From NCBI GenBank assembly GCA_023333565.1, contig JAJKFH010003075.1:248001-312000 (forward strand): a stretch of 64,000 nucleotides of DNA, given 5' to 3'. The stretch comes from Puffinus mauretanicus. Taxonomy: Eukaryota; Chordata; Aves; Procellariiformes; Procellariidae. The number at the start of each line of letters is the position of its first letter. Within the stretch, counting starts at the first letter, position 1. Below, piece after piece: positions 46,380 to 58,307 of this stretch. Both the position numbers and the translations under genes were made by a program. The notes below the pieces were generated by a model that was given only the letters and a program-made list of their open reading frames with translations, made no database searches and was not told the origin of the DNA.

Positions 46380-48937
46380 CTGCATATTCAAAAAAAGAAA
46401 CATTCTGAAATACCCTCTTGGTTTAATAGCTATCTAATGTACACATAGCAGTCGGAACAATGGAGAAAGGCTAATACAAGGAGATGCTGGTGGAATTACT
46501 TACAGAATGTACTAGAGGTACAGTTTATAGATACTCAGTCACTAGAAACAGTGTTCTGGTTAACACAGTTAAGTTCACTGCAAACACGTCTCCAAAATCT
46601 GCTTTAGTTTGCAGAATTCTAATTATTAAAGCATGAGAACTAAACTGAAATCCAGGCATTTTGGAAGAAGCATTGCCACCTGCTGCACAACTGAGGAAAA
46701 AGAGCTGCTCTGGCTTCTAAGGAGCCATTCACAAAAACAGTACGCTTTCACAGAGGAGCAAACTCGAACAAGGGGTACATTAAGACAAAAAGCTAAGAAA
46801 AAGAAAACTAAATGACTACATTCTAGCTCTGCAATTACTTATGCACGGGTAAGAACACTCTCCTTCGCAGACCAGGCTCTCTGGCTCTTTGGTCCTACTG
46901 TGAGTCTTGTGACTTGACATCAGTTAATTGTGGCATGAAGTTAACTAATAACAAATAATGAATATAACTAATATTTAGTTATATTAAAGGTGGAATTAGA
47001 AGCAACTACCGGGGAAGAAGGAAACAAAGCAAAGACACAGGAACGTAAGTTATATCATCTGCAAGTTAGTATTTTTCTCCACTTCAGGAGCTGTCCCGCA
47101 GCCTTCTTCAACCAAAAGCAAGTAGGAGGAAAGTTAATTATTCCTCCTCGTAGTTTTACCAGAGCAATTTTTTCACAGTTCACACATCTTCTTAGCACGT
47201 TTACAGTAACAGCTCCAAGCAGAAGAACAAACATTGCTTGCATTATCCTCAAACATAAACATATTGACTGAAAACCTACAGAATGATCTCTTGCTTTGGC
47301 AATTATAGGGAGATCACCACACTAAATGAGTGATTCTCTCCAGATAAACTGCAGTTAATTACCGCATCTTCATAGCTACTTTTTATGCCTCAGAAAACAT
47401 GCATCATAGCAGTAGCTAGGGTCAAAAAAGAACATAAAAGCAACCAAAAGCAGAGAAACCACTAGTACCTTTGCAGAAGTAGCTGAGGGAAAAAAAAAGC
47501 CACTTCATTTACAGAGATAAATTAAAAACTTCCTATATTTTGCAGACACTTTTAATTAAAATAATCATCTAGTTGTGGTGGTGTAAAATTTGAAGTGGTC
47601 AGCAACAGAAAAAAGGTAGCGTGAGAAGCACTCTAAATAACTAATCCATTTTGGGACTCAGGTAGAACATAGTTTTCCTTTTGCAGAAAGATTAAAAGGT
47701 CTTGTTAAATCTTGGTGTTACGCAATAGCATTTTATTTTAGTTGATTTTTTTTTTGTTTGTTTTACATACTTGTATATTGACAAAACACAGAGATCACAA
47801 AAGGCAATATATGTTAGAAAAGACCTCAGATTTAAGACAAATATACACCTATGCGCTTTTACTTACTGTAAATCATGTATGCCCGGCTAACCTAGGGAGT
47901 TACTTACTTTTGTCAATTTTAATCCTCAGAAGTGCAATGCAGGCTCTGAAACAACTTTCTAAAAAAAACCCCTGTCTTCTTTGGTATAGAATCATAGAAT
48001 AGCTCAGGTTGGAAAGGGCCTCTAAGGATGATCTAGTCCAACCCCCTACTGAAAGCAGGGCCAACTAGAGCAGGTTGCTCCGGGCCTCATCCAGTCAGGT
48101 TTTGAATATCTCCAAGGATGGAGACTCCACAGACTCGCTGTGCAGCCTGTGCTAGTGTTTGACTACCCTCACAGTCCTTTTTAATTTTTATTTTTAAATG
48201 GTTAAATGGAATTTCCTGCATTTCGATTTGTGCCCATTACCTCTTGTCCTTTTTTTTTTTTGCCACAGAAAATTGACTCCTAATTAATCAGCAGGTAAGC
48301 AAAAAGCAGGCCTAACGTAACTGCAGGCAAGAAATTTAGCAACCACAGACATGACTGGGTTGTTTAATGCCAGTAATTATTTTACACTCAGTGTCAAAAA
48401 AACCAGAGAAATTACTGCACCTATTCATTAATCCACATTACCTTTTCTTTTCTTTTTTTTTTCTTTCTTTACTGAAAGTACTTACTCAATGTAGTCATTA
48501 GCTCAAAAAAAGTGCTTATGAAAACACAAACATATTTTTAAAAGTCATATACTGCACATGATAGTATCTGTACGTATCATAACATTTAGTACTTCAACCA
48601 GCCTTCAGCCAAGGATTTCAGAATCCCGGATTTGACAAGATAAATAGGTGTATACTGGCTTGTAAATCATGAGTCATCATGTTGAAGCAACCTGCTTAAG
48701 TAACTTACTGAACTGTGCTACAGGCCCAATTCATTCACAGTCATACCACTTTGTAGTAACCCTCATTTTACCGAAGAACAAATTAATACAGAGAAACGAT
48801 TTCGTAATATGACAAAGAATCAAAAGCAACTATGGGAAAGAGCTTAAAGGTCAACATCTGATGATTTATTTCTTCAAGTTACATGTGGTCAGCAGCTACT
48901 ATATGCAAAGGTTTTCTGAAAATCTTAGGTTACTCAC
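46380..48937 (-). other. NSL1: NSL1 intron 3
   Basis: 2558 nt intron containing a CR1 fragment at 47987-48250 and AT-rich unique sequence. No other gene recognised. Confidence 0.85.
47987..48250 (-). mobile_element. CR1 LINE 3' fragment
   Basis: TAGAATCATAGAATAG at the left edge, then GGTTGGAAAGGGCCTCTAAG, GTCCAACCCCCTACTGAAAG and GGATGGAGACTCCACAGACT, are the reversed CR1 3' end. It lies in the same direction as NSL1 transcription. It is 5'-truncated and non-coding. Confidence 0.93.
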
Positions 48938-49068
48938 CAACATCTCTTGCTCTGCCTTCATGGTTTGGATCGCATGCATCAGTATCTTTTTAGGCCACTG
49001 CTTACGCTTTGTTGTCGTCTCTACTATTAGTTCATCAAATTGATCTTCAAGAGTTCTGATGTTGGAAC
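48938..49068 (-). CDS. NSL1: NSL1 exon 3: central helical region
   Basis: 131 nt: two bases complete G101, then 43 codons (residues 102-144) beginning SNIRTLEDQFDELIVETTTK and continuing RKQWPKKILMHAIQTMKAEQ. The match to human KVLEDQFDEIIVDIATKRKQ and YPRKILECVIKTIKAKQEIL is strong. Acceptor ATTTTTAG, donor GTGAGT. This part forms the conserved coiled-coil core that assembles NSL1 with DSN1, MIS12 and PMF1 at kinetochores. Confidence 0.97.
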
Positions 49069-51149
49069 CTAAAAATTACAAACACACAAAGTTATTGTAG
49101 GAATCCTCCTACAATTTTTTTTTTTAATTTGAGACAAAGTTATAAGGAAAAAGACAGCTTTAGATCTGAAATAAGAAATCATGCATGATTATCAATGAAG
49201 AGAAAGATATCTGTCTTGGATCTCCTTGTAAGGTGATATAGAAATTGGAGCTTGATGTTGACCAGTTACTTTTGAAGTAAGGAAGCCGGTGAGAACAGGG
49301 GAGGCAGAGAACGATCTGGGGAAAAACCAAAAATGTATTTTTCTCTATGCACTCTGAATCTATAAAGAAAATTTCACAAACAAATGGTTATCTTTTGAGA
49401 TAATTTGTTTTTCAACTGAAGAAAAGCAATGCAAGATGCAGCAAGAAAAATGTTTTATCTGTGTAACTTTCAAGCATTAAACAAACACCAACTGTCCAAA
49501 CAGTAATTTGAAGCCTAACAGATTTTATATCATATAGAGCACAGATATGCACTTTAATTTTAAAATCCATCTATGAATTTTTGACAATATACAATGCCAC
49601 CTTAATGAAACACGGTTCCCGGAAATACTCTGCACCCTGAGCACATCTGTAATTACTAGTCATATGGAATTTGCAACGAAACCAAAACATGTCTGCTTTC
49701 AAGATCTGAGACCCAAAAGACTGTATTTGGTAGGAGCTAACTTTCATAGCTTGCTTTTCCAGTCGTAAGATTAGATTAAATACCTAGAATGTATTTTCAG
49801 CTCTTGACTGAAGTGGTTTTACTACTGCCACCCTACTGCAGGTACTCAGCTTCTTCAAGATTGCAATTACAATTAACAATTTTAAAAGCTTAAGATAGTA
49901 TTTTAAAACGGGTTTCAAAATTTAGTAAATGCCTGCACTGTCCTGCCATCACACGCCGTCATTACAAACTATAAAAATTAAGAGTGATAGAAGAAAACAG
50001 AATTAACCACTCAATCTTATATCCTAACTGTGTGTAACTGAAAGGTAGTGCATATTTCTGTATTCTTCCATCTGCACACTCCTATAATTTTTCTCCCCGG
50101 CAGAGATTTGAAACGTTGACAACACTCTCGCTTTTTTTTTTTTTTTTAATTTAATTTTGCAAACTCTTTAGCATTTAAATTCCCTATCCCCACTAACATC
50201 TGGAGCACAACTTGCAAGCCATGCAATGTTTTCAATCTAGTGGTAAAGAATGGATTTTGAGCACCCTCTCTTGGTCAATTCGTGCAGAATCAGGTGATTG
50301 TAAACCTCAGAAAGGCAAAATCAAGGTTTTAAGAGTTTGTGGGTTTGTTTTGTTTGTTTATTTTAGGATTACCATGAAATCATTTAAGTATAGAAAGGAA
50401 AGACTTGAGCCACTGGTCAATGTAAACACCGAAGGCACAAAATGCCAGATCACTTGGTGATTCAAACTGGACCAGAGATAGGCAAATGAGTAAATTTACG
50501 TCCAATTAAAAAGCACAATAAAGTCCTTACACCTGCTTTAAGCCAGCTGTAGGAAGATGACATCTCAGCTGGCATAAAGTTAGACTTGTACAGACAAAGG
50601 CTAACTTACTGAAAATAACATCCAACTGGACAAAGTTTTCCCACTAAGAAAATCCTCTTACGAATTTTTGAACAAACTGGAATTAGTTAAGTGAATCAGT
50701 TCAGCATTTTGCATCATGAGACCAGTGCATTTTTGACTTTGTAGTCAAAGGAGTTGGAGTTTTATCATTCTAGAACTACAACTGCAGAAGCTTCCTGACC
50801 AAAAAACAGTTCAAGGAGCTCTTTCTTCATAGCCAGTTCAATATATCTGTATTTTTGACTTCGTGCAACTGTAAAAAGCATCAAGTTACAGGCAAAGAAC
50901 ATCTAACGCTAACACAGGCGAGCAAATGAATCGCACTGAAATTTTCTTTGGACACCAGACTACCAAGAATCTCCACTACTATTATTCAGAAGATAATAAT
51001 TACAAAAATATAAAATATATATTACATATAAATATATGACTATATAGCAATAATTATAAACATTTCCTTAATTTGTATATTAAATATTAGCAACAGACAT
51101 ACTACTAGGGCCTCTTGATAGGAAGAGATCTTGGCCAATGTCCCTAGCA

Positions 51150-52135
51150 CAAAATCACTCAGGCTGGAAGGGCCCTCAGGAGGTCTCTCCTAACTCAAGC
51201 CTCCTGCTCAGAGCAGGGTCAACACCCAGTTCAAACCAGGCTGCTCGGGACTTGCATCCAGTTGGTTCTTGGAAGCCTCCAGTGTTGGAGACTACACAAG
51301 CTCTCTGGGCAACCTTTTTCAGTGTTCAGTTATCCTAATAGTGAATTATTACTTCCTCACATGAAGTCAGAACCTCCCCTTTTAATTTATGACCCTCTCC
51401 TCTGTGCACCTCAATAAATAGTCTGGCTCCACATTCTCAGTAACCTCCTCGTTGGTACTGGAAGGCTGGCTTGTCTTCTCTGGGCTAAACAGGCCCAGTT
51501 ATAGGGCAAGTGCTCCAGTCCCCTGGCCGTCTTGGCAGCCTCTGATGAACTCACTCCAGTTTATCAACAATTTCCCTATACTGGGGAGTCTAAAAATGAG
51601 TGCACTACTCCAGATGTGCTCTAGTAAGTGCAGACTAAAGGCAAATAATCACTTCCAAAATCTACTGACTACACTCCTGTTAACACAGTATACTAGGCTG
51701 TCTCAGGGTTAGCCCACCAGGACCCCCAGGTCCTTTTCATCCTGTATCCCTGCAGGGAGCTACCCCTTCCCAGATTTAGGGCTTTGCTTTTTGTCCTTGT
51801 TGAATTTAATGAGATTCCATAGATGCATTTCTCCAGCCTGTTTACAGTCCCCTGAATGGACCTGCCCTTGAGCATATTCACTCCATGCCACCCTGGTTGA
51901 TGTCAGCTGCAAATTGGGTGAAGGCACCTTCCATCTCCTCCTCCAGGTCATGGATAAAGACATTAAACAGAATGGGTTCCAGAATAGACACCTGAGGAAC
52001 TCCGCTTGTAATCAGCCCTGAGCTAAAAGCATGAACCATTAAACACACCACTCTGAGCTCAATGATCCAGCCAGGATTCTCACCTCCCTAGACCATAACA
52101 TCCTAGCTTGGATGCTCTGGGAGACTGTGTCATTG
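51150..52135 (-). mobile_element. CR1 LINE copy, about 1 kb
   Basis: Reversed CR1: TCAGGCTGGAAGGGCCCTCA at the left, then ACCCTCTCCTCTGTGCACCT, GGCTAAACAGGCCCAGTT, CCAGGTCCTTTTCATCCTGT, CTCCAGGTCATGGATAAAGA and ACCTGAGGAACTCCGCTTGT. These occur in the order of a CR1 3' third in antisense. It is diverged and lacks a clean terminal octamer. Confidence 0.88.
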
Positions 52136-52159
52136 AGTACTGGAGCAATTCCAATGGAA

Positions 52160-52455
52160 GAACACCAAGAGAGTTGGCATGCGGCGTACGTGATGTATGA
52201 GAAGCAGCTGAGGGAGCTGGGGTTGTTCAGCCTGGAGAAGAAAAGGCTATGGGGGTAATTTAACTGCTACCCTCAGCTACCTAAAGGGTGGTTCTAGAGA
52301 GGACAGAGGCAGGCTCTTCTTAGAGGCGTGCAGGAAAAGGATGAGAGGCAACAGATACGTTACAGTAAAGGAAATTCCAATAGGCCACAGGAAAGAAAAT
52401 TTTCACCATCAGGGCAGTCAAACACAGAAACTGAATGCCCAGAGAGCCCCAGAGA
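52160..52455 (+). mobile_element. CR1 LINE fragment, forward
   Basis: AAGCAGCTGAGGGAGCTGGG, GTTCAGCCTGGAGAAGAAAA, GGATGAGAGGCAACAGATAC and GCCCAGAGAGCCCC match the forward CR1 ORF2 tail. The 3' terminal octamers are missing. It lies next to a reversed CR1, so the two form an inverted pair. Confidence 0.85.
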
Positions 52456-53135
52456 GGGAGGCTTCTGGACTTGGATCCTGTTGCTGTGTTCTAGCTTCAA
52501 AAATAGATCACGCTACCCTATTCCGTTAAATGTTGTATACTCCCTTTATTCTGATAAGAGAAGTTGCTGAAATAGAACATGCTCTTTCCTAACGTCCCGA
52601 ATGAAAAACCTTGCTTTGAAATACCGACTTCCTAAAAGCTAGACTTTCTAGCAAGACAGCTGCCATTAAACTTAGTTAAACCTTTATTTTTCCCATGTTA
52701 ATACTGGATACTTTGGGAGTCTCTAAGCTACTTTTCTCTAGTAGTCAAGAGCAGTTCCTTTAAGTTAGGTTGGCACCACACTAGTGCTAGCTGGAACTTG
52801 TGCCTCAAGATCTATAAGGATCTTGACAGAAGTGTCAAACAAGCAATGGTGCTTCAGATAAAGCACTTTCCCCTTCCCTTTTCTCTTGGATATGGGTCCC
52901 TACATGTCTTGGTTACTCTTCGTTTATGAACACTGCTCTGTGAGAACTGTGCTCCCACAGTGCAGCACTTCAGATCTTTACACGGGTATATCTGAGCTGG
53001 AGTTCGACCTTACCTGCTCTGTGAGCATCCTTTCTGCCACAGATAGCTGGGGGAAAAACTGCCCAATTAAAAATACCACATGCAGAAACCAAAACAAAAC
53101 GACCCAGCAAGAAATTAATGGAAACCAACACATAC

Positions 53136-53220
53136 CACTCTGCAGCTCGGAGTCATCCGAAGTCTCCTCCCAGGGCTGCCCATTAATGGTAACGTTCTCC
53201 CGCACCGCTGTTTCGAAGTT
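53136..53220 (-). CDS. NSL1: NSL1 exon 2
   Basis: 85 nt: NFETAVRENVTINGQPWEET and SDDSELQS (residues 73-100) plus one base of G101, with acceptor GTGTTTTGCAG and donor GTATGT. It aligns with human TFESAVQENISINGQAWQEA and SD. This is the strongly conserved head-proximal segment of the protein. Confidence 0.96.
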
Positions 53221-53467
53221 CTGCAAAACACGGGAGAGCCTGAGAAGCCATCCTTCAGGCACAGGTACGCCACATCTGCAGCTGGAAAGGCCCCTCCTGC
53301 CTCACCACCCTGCCCGGGTTGGCCACCTCGGGGGAAAGAGCTACGTAAACCCGCGAACACCATGGGGCGCCTCAGCTTGTGCCGGGCCCCTGGCGGGAGC
53401 GGGCACAAGCCCTCAGAGACGAGACCCAGTGGCGCCGGGTCTCGCCCCGCTCCCCCCTCAGCCTCAC

Positions 53468-53683
53468 CCAGAGCGCGTCTCCCGCGGCGGCGGGTCCGCC
53501 CGGCTGCCCCTGGGTCAGGGCCCGCACGAAGGGCGCGCAGAGCGCCATCACCTCGCCCAGGCCGCGCCGCGAGCAGCACCGCACCCGCGGGTCCCGCTGG
53601 GCGGCAGCGGCCGGGCTGAGAGGCGACCCCGCGCCCGCCTCCTCCGACGGCGGCAACAACGGCGGCGCCGGGCCGGCCGCCAT
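53468..53683 (-). CDS. NSL1: NSL1 exon 1: start of the MIS12-complex subunit
   Basis: Starts at ATG 53683-53681 (MAAGPAPPLLPPSEEAGAGS), with A at -3 and G at +4, and runs 72 codons to DALW before donor GTGAGG. The segment DPRVRCCSRRGLGEVMALCA corresponds to human EDFRVRCTSKRAVTEMLQLC. The first 30 residues are Ala/Pro-rich and poorly conserved. The six coding exons total 834 nt, an intact frame of 277 residues against 281 in human. NSL1 with DSN1, MIS12 and PMF1 links centromeric chromatin to the NDC80 microtubule-binding complex. The gene shares its promoter with TATDN3. Confidence 0.95.
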
Positions 53684-53768
53684 TTTCCGCCTCGGACGCA
53701 AGGAAAATGCCGGCCCGGAAGCGGAACCCGCGGCCTCCTTGCCCCTTCTCCTCAGCCCCGGGCGCGGC
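53684..53768. promoter_or_regulatory. NSL1-TATDN3 bidirectional core promoter
   Basis: Only 85 bp separate the two start codons, which point away from each other, so both 5' UTRs and the core promoter must share or overlap this interval. An ETS/GABPA-type motif CCGGAAGCGG lies at 53715-53724; no TATA box is seen. This fits the CpG-type bidirectional promoters of housekeeping genes. Confidence 0.8.
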
Positions 53769-53837
53769 ATGGCGGTGGCGGCGGTGGGGGGGTCGGTGGA
53801 CTGCCACTGCCACCTCGCCGCGCCCTGCTTCCAGACG
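53769..53837 (+). CDS. TATDN3: TATDN3 exon 1: metal-binding DxHxH-type motif
   Basis: TATDN3 is a TatD-family metal-dependent hydrolase with DNase activity. Exon 1 encodes MAVAAVGGSVDCHCHLAAPC and FQT (23 codons, phase 0 end, donor GTGAGG). H13 and H15 of DCHCH are the first two metal ligands. The start ATG is in a strong Kozak context (GGCATGG). The ten exons total 828 nt, an intact 275-residue frame; human has 274 as I recall. Confidence 0.96.
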
Positions 53838-53919
53838 GTGAGGCGCAGAGGGGCGGGCGGGAGCGGCGGCGGCGGCGGCAGCGGGGCCCCGGCGTTAAGG
53901 CGGTGTGTGTCTCTTGCAG

Positions 53920-53952
53920 GACGTGGCGGCCGTGGTGCGGGCGGCGAAGCAG
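53920..53952 (+). CDS. TATDN3: TATDN3 exon 2
   Basis: 33-nt microexon-size exon, DVAAVVRAAKQ (residues 24-34), acceptor TCTCTTGCAG, donor GTGAGA. The human segment is DLDDVLEKAKK as I recall, so this bird copy is Ala/Val-rich, in line with its GC-rich setting. Flanking introns are only 82 and 92 nt. Confidence 0.9.
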
Positions 53953-54044
53953 GTGAGACGGCTGGCAGCGGCCCTCTCCCCACTCCTCCTCGGCCCCACC
54001 GCCCGGCCCGGCCTCAGCGGGGCGGGGGTTTCTCTCTGCCGCAG

Positions 54045-54118
54045 GAGGCGGTGTTGGCGCTGGTGGTGGTGTCGGAGCAGGCGGGGGAGTTCCGGAGCGT
54101 CGTGGCGCTGTCAGAGAG
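54045..54118 (+). CDS. TATDN3: TATDN3 exon 3
   Basis: 74 nt: EAVLALVVVSEQAGEFRSVV and ALSE (residues 35-58) plus two bases of R59. The donor is the weaker GTGCGA; using it restores the conserved SER-x-x-GFVLP join with exon 4. It corresponds to human ANVVALVAVAEHSGEFEKIM and QLSE. Confidence 0.93.
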
Positions 54119-54315
54119 GTGCGAGGCCGGCGGGGGGACCCGGCGCCCACCCGTGTTCCGGCCGCGGGGTCCGCGCCTTGGCGGGAGCGACTGGCGGCGT
54201 GGGAGCTGACGGGGGACGCGCTGCCCTCTTCCTTGGTCAGGCCGGCCATTCTTTTTGACTTTAAACTTGCTTTCTCTGTGTTCTCTCACACTACTGATAT
54301 CTCTTCCGTGTCTAG

Positions 54316-54400
54316 ATTCCCAGGGTTTGTTTTGCCGTGCCTGGGAGTCCACCCGGTTCAAGAGGTTTCACCAGAGGAGCAGCGCAGTGTTACTTTGAAG
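54316..54400 (+). CDS. TATDN3: TATDN3 exon 4: GVHP motif
   Basis: 85 nt: completes R59, then FPGFVLPCLGVHPVQEVSPE and EQRSVTLK (60-87). GVHP (69-72) is a conserved TatD active-site motif. The acceptor is GTGTCTAG; the alternative AG six bases downstream would lose two codons. Confidence 0.95.
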
Positions 54401-55047
54401 GTAAAACGCAGGCAAATTAGATTAGCGCAGCTATAAAATACCACTGGGACTGCTCAGGGCAGACGACGGGATGCTCTGGTCTGCCTGATTTAACTTCAGA
54501 TCTGCCCAGTGATTTTTCTGCGCTTCTGTGATCCAGAAGACCCAGCGGACCAAATCCCAGAGTCTCTTAGCACATCCATTTGTCCGTGTTAGTCCTAGAG
54601 CAGAGTTGTTCACTGGAGTCATCTGGCCGTATTACTGCAGTGAAACAGTTTTAAAAATCCCAAGTGAGCGCTTTGCTTACAGCGAACTGCACGCGTGTGT
54701 GTTTGCAGATGTCCCTTTGTTAGCACGGGGAGTGGAAAGTGACAGTGCCCTTAGCCTGAAAAACTGGGAAAGCTGTCTGCAGCCATTTAATGCTACCAGG
54801 CTTTTTATGGACCTTGCTTTAATTCCCTCTTCTGCTCCTGTGGAAAGATAACTTGAAATGAAGGGTCATTAAGTAAAGAAGGGAAATCCTGTGGGTTTCT
54901 AAAATCTGTCTGACCGTACAACTCACGCTAATAGCAAGTTTTAAGGTATAGAATTGAAGAACAATGAGGGAAACTCCAATTTAATCATAATGCTGAGTTC
55001 GTACTTGTAAGGGCAGTAAGGGTTGCATCTTTGATTTGTTCTTGCAG

Positions 55048-55110
55048 GATCTTGATGCTGCATTGCCGCTTATAGAATTCTACAAAGATAAACTGGTAGG
55101 GATCGGAGAA
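55048..55110 (+). CDS. TATDN3: TATDN3 exon 5: GE of the GEVGLD motif
   Basis: 63 nt, DLDAALPLIEFYKDKLVGIG and E (residues 88-108). E108 is the bridging metal ligand of the G-E-x-G-L-D motif, which is completed by VGLDF in exon 6. Acceptor TTGTTCTTGCAG, donor GTAAGT. Confidence 0.96.
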
Positions 55111-56229
55111 GTAAGTAGAATTCCGTAACTTGTTTAAATGTCTATGGCTTCGGCAGCATCTGTCACCAGAATTACAAAAACTTAGTGAATACTTGGTTTT
55201 GTTTATGCAATAAGTATTGCTATCAGTCTGAACAAGCGCCAAGTCTGATTTGTAATTCTCTTAATGTGCTTTCCTTCATAGATTTGCCTGATTCCCCCTT
55301 TTTCTTCATTATCTTTATAGGAAATAGATGGTATTTATGCTGGTGGATTTAGTAGGAAGAATTGCATAATTATGCTATATCGTCTTATACCCAAATGTCC
55401 TTTGACCTATTCTCTGGCACAGTGAAGTGTCGAGTCACATTGTTATCCTCATTCAGATCTTTCCTGCCTTCTTCCCTGACAAAGTTAGGCTAAGCTATGA
55501 TTTCAGTACACCTCACTGACTTGTACATACAGTCCTTCTTTCTTGTGATCCCTCATCTGTCTATATCCATGTGTTGCCTCCTGTCTTACATTTGTTTAGA
55601 AACTAATTGAGGCTTGAAAGCTTTAGGGTAGAGTCTGCCTCTTTTGTGTGTTGGAGGGACTTACGGCTGGTTCTGCACTGGCTGCAGAAAAAGCAGTTAT
55701 TGGCACAGCTTTGTAGCTAAACTTGCCATGTTGTACTCGTACTGTATGTCAAGGACTTTGGTTGGTGTAACTGTAAATGGGGTTGCTTTGACAAACTTTA
55801 AATTTTGCCTGAACATATTTAAATTAAAAAAGTATAGAATTAGTGGATAATTTTGGCTAGAAATAGGACTAAAGCTACAGGTTCAGGTCAGAAATTTTAC
55901 TTGTATTGGAGATCCAGATTTGAGATTTAATCTGAAATAATATTCAATAGAATATAAAACCCCAGAAAACCAGTTACAGATTAAAATGTTAAATACACTT
56001 GTTAGTAACTATCTGCCCACAAATGCTTTCATAGTTGAAAAGCTTATGGTTGAGGATGGATTCCTTTCTGAGTTAAGCTACAGTTGTGCTCACTTTAATT
56101 GCAGTCTCTAGTATATATATTTTGAAATGCCTTGCAGTTTTGAAGCATTTTTTGCCTTTATATATGGTATTGTGGTTTAGTCAAGCATTACGTCTGTAAA
56201 ATTTTTTCCCTTCTCTTCTTGTACTCTAG

Positions 56230-56339
56230 GTTGGACTAGATTTCACTCCCAGATTTGCCAGCACGGATGAACAGAAGGAAGGACAAAGACAGGTTTTGAT
56301 CAAGCAGATTGAGTTAGCAAGAAGACTGGATTTGCCTTT
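56230..56339 (+). CDS. TATDN3: TATDN3 exon 6
   Basis: 110 nt: VGLDFTPRFASTDEQKEGQR, then QVLIKQIELARRLDLP (109-144) and two bases of L145. The donor is GTAGGT inside CCTTTGTAGG; reading on would hit TAG at once, and using this donor restores DLP-L-NVHSRS. Confidence 0.95.
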
Positions 56340-56733
56340 GTAGGTTTTGTTCATCCTAGTAGGAGAATTTGCCAGATCTCAGTAACGTGGAAATATTTCC
56401 CAGGATTTATAGTTACTGAGAGCCCACAGAACTTTTCTTACATGGATTAAACTGGCATTAGTGTCCTGTCAGTCTCCAGTTTGAGATTTAATTATAGAAT
56501 TTTCCCTGTGTTTGCATTGAATACAGTGGTCTTGTGTCCTGTCCTTGCTATGTTGTTGCTATATCTTCACTGTAGCTAAAGTGATTCATATATATGTCTC
56601 TAGATTTTTTTCTCAATAAAAGATGTAATACAGATTAATTGTTCTCTTCCCAAGCTGCTGTTAGTTCATTTGTGTTTACAAAAAAAAGTATTTTTCTGAA
56701 TTTCCTAATGCTGGGCCTCTCCTTGCTGTGCAG

Positions 56734-56789
56734 AAATGTTCATTCCCGCTCAGCTGGAAGACCAACCATTAATCTCTTAAAGGAACAAG
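56734..56789 (+). CDS. TATDN3: TATDN3 exon 7: VHSR metal ligand
   Basis: 56 nt: completes L145, then NVHSRSAGRPTINLLKEQ (146-163) and the first base of G164. H148 is a metal ligand. Acceptor TTGCTGTGCAG, donor GTATGT. Confidence 0.95.
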
Positions 56790-56992
56790 GTATGTTTTTA
56801 ATGCATTTTCTCCATCATGGCTTTTGTCAACAGAATTTCTTCAGTTGTGCCATGTCCTCACATCAGGTTGTGTACAGGAAACTTGCAGAGATTCTGTATT
56901 CATTCTTTATGGGACCGAGGTCCCATTGGAAGCTGACATTGCAGACCTACTGTAAACACTGCTAATGATTTGGTTTGCTTCTTTTCTCTGAG

Positions 56993-57105
56993 GTGCTACA
57001 AAGGTGTTGCTCCATGCATTTGATGGGAAGCCATCTGTAGCGATGGAAGGGGTGAAAGCTGGATACTTCTTCTCCATTCCTCCTTCCATTATAAGGAGTG
57101 AACAG
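56993..57105 (+). CDS. TATDN3: TATDN3 exon 8: HAFDG motif
   Basis: 113 nt: completes G164, then [20 protein letters not shown] and [17 protein letters not shown] (165-201). H171 in HAFDG is a metal ligand. Acceptor TTTTCTCTGAG, donor GTAACA. Confidence 0.96.
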
Positions 57106-58307
57106 GTAACATTTAAAGGGGTTTGCTCCTTGGTGCTTGGGTATTGCAGGTAATAGCTTATCATGATGGCAAACATGACTGTTTTCACTGTGCAGCTCAA
57201 GAATATGCTTGGTTTTTAAGTCTGTACAGTTTGAGATGGGACTAGAGATACTCGCATATGGTTGCTGTCACCTGACACTTCTCAATAGAAGTTTCAGTTG
57301 CTTATAGCATTGCACATCTTTACTTTGGCTAAATTTCTACTTGGGGGCTTTTGTCTTAGCTAGACGTTTTGGGGGAAATTTTGGCTAAAACAGTTCAGCT
57401 ATTTCTGAGAAACAAGGGTTAAGAAAATAGGCATTTTCTTGTCATTTTAATGTGGTTTCTAGTGAACTCTTCTTTGGAAGCTTCTGTCACTGTACTGTTT
57501 TAGAGTAGGGACGTGACATGTGGAAAAGGACTAGTTTCTATCTCAGTGCTATGGCACTTTCTGTTCGAAAGGAAACTGTTCACAATTGGCTAAGTTACAG
57601 ACCTTTGAAAAATTGTGATTATCACAAGGTGTGACCAGCAAAGAAGCAGCTGAATTGCTTAAAGATGGCATTGGTCAGGTTCAGCCCTTGATTTGATGAG
57701 ACTGCTCTTTTAATTTCTACTCTGGGCTGCCGCATGCTATGCTGACTTCTTATTTTGGGGTAGCAGTTTGTTTTCATCCTGCACCATCATCACCTTCTGT
57801 GATAAGCTCAGGAAATGTAAGAAAGGAAGAGGCATGATTCAAGTGGAGAGGGTGTGAGGGATGGATATAGATGAGGGTGAGGTTAGGAACTTGGAGAAAG
57901 GAAAGCAAACTGGGGTTGAGGGGTAAAAGCAGAGATGGGAAAATACTATATATACACAAATATTATATATACAGAAAAATAGCAAATTAAAATTCCATTG
58001 GCAACTCTAAATATAGGGTATTTTGTGCAATGTAACCACATGATTTAATAAATAACAATGGATTCAGTGTTTAGATAATAGTACTTCAGATCTTTAGAAA
58101 ACAGGATAATCCTAATTTTTGAAGGGGCTTCTTGAGCAGCTCCTGGTATTTTTGCTTCCATTCTGAAAGTGTTGATAAAATGTAGACGGTGGCACCAAAG
58201 TCTTATGACGCTGCTTTTAAATACAGAGGATATCCTCCCTTCATACATTTTTTTTCCACAGGTCTAAGTGCATAAAGCATTTAATAGCTGTCTTATTTTT
58301 CTTCAAG

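Larger units (their letters stand above)
49069..53135 (-). other. NSL1: NSL1 intron 2
   Basis: 4067 nt, the largest NSL1 intron. It holds a T17 run near 50131, an AT-only patch at 50998-51062 and two CR1 copies in opposite orientations (51150-52135 and 52160-52455). No other gene recognised. Confidence 0.85.
53350..54230. promoter_or_regulatory. CpG island of NSL1/TATDN3
   Basis: Dense CpG from NSL1 exon 1 through TATDN3 exons 1-3. Long overlapping frames here (up to 356 codons) are composition artefacts; only the exon segments listed are supported. Confidence 0.88.

Noticed and set aside
52886..54249. Frames of 165-356 codons over the NSL1/TATDN3 CpG island
   Set aside because: They overlap true exons in wrong frames or strands and consist of GC-driven low-complexity residues.
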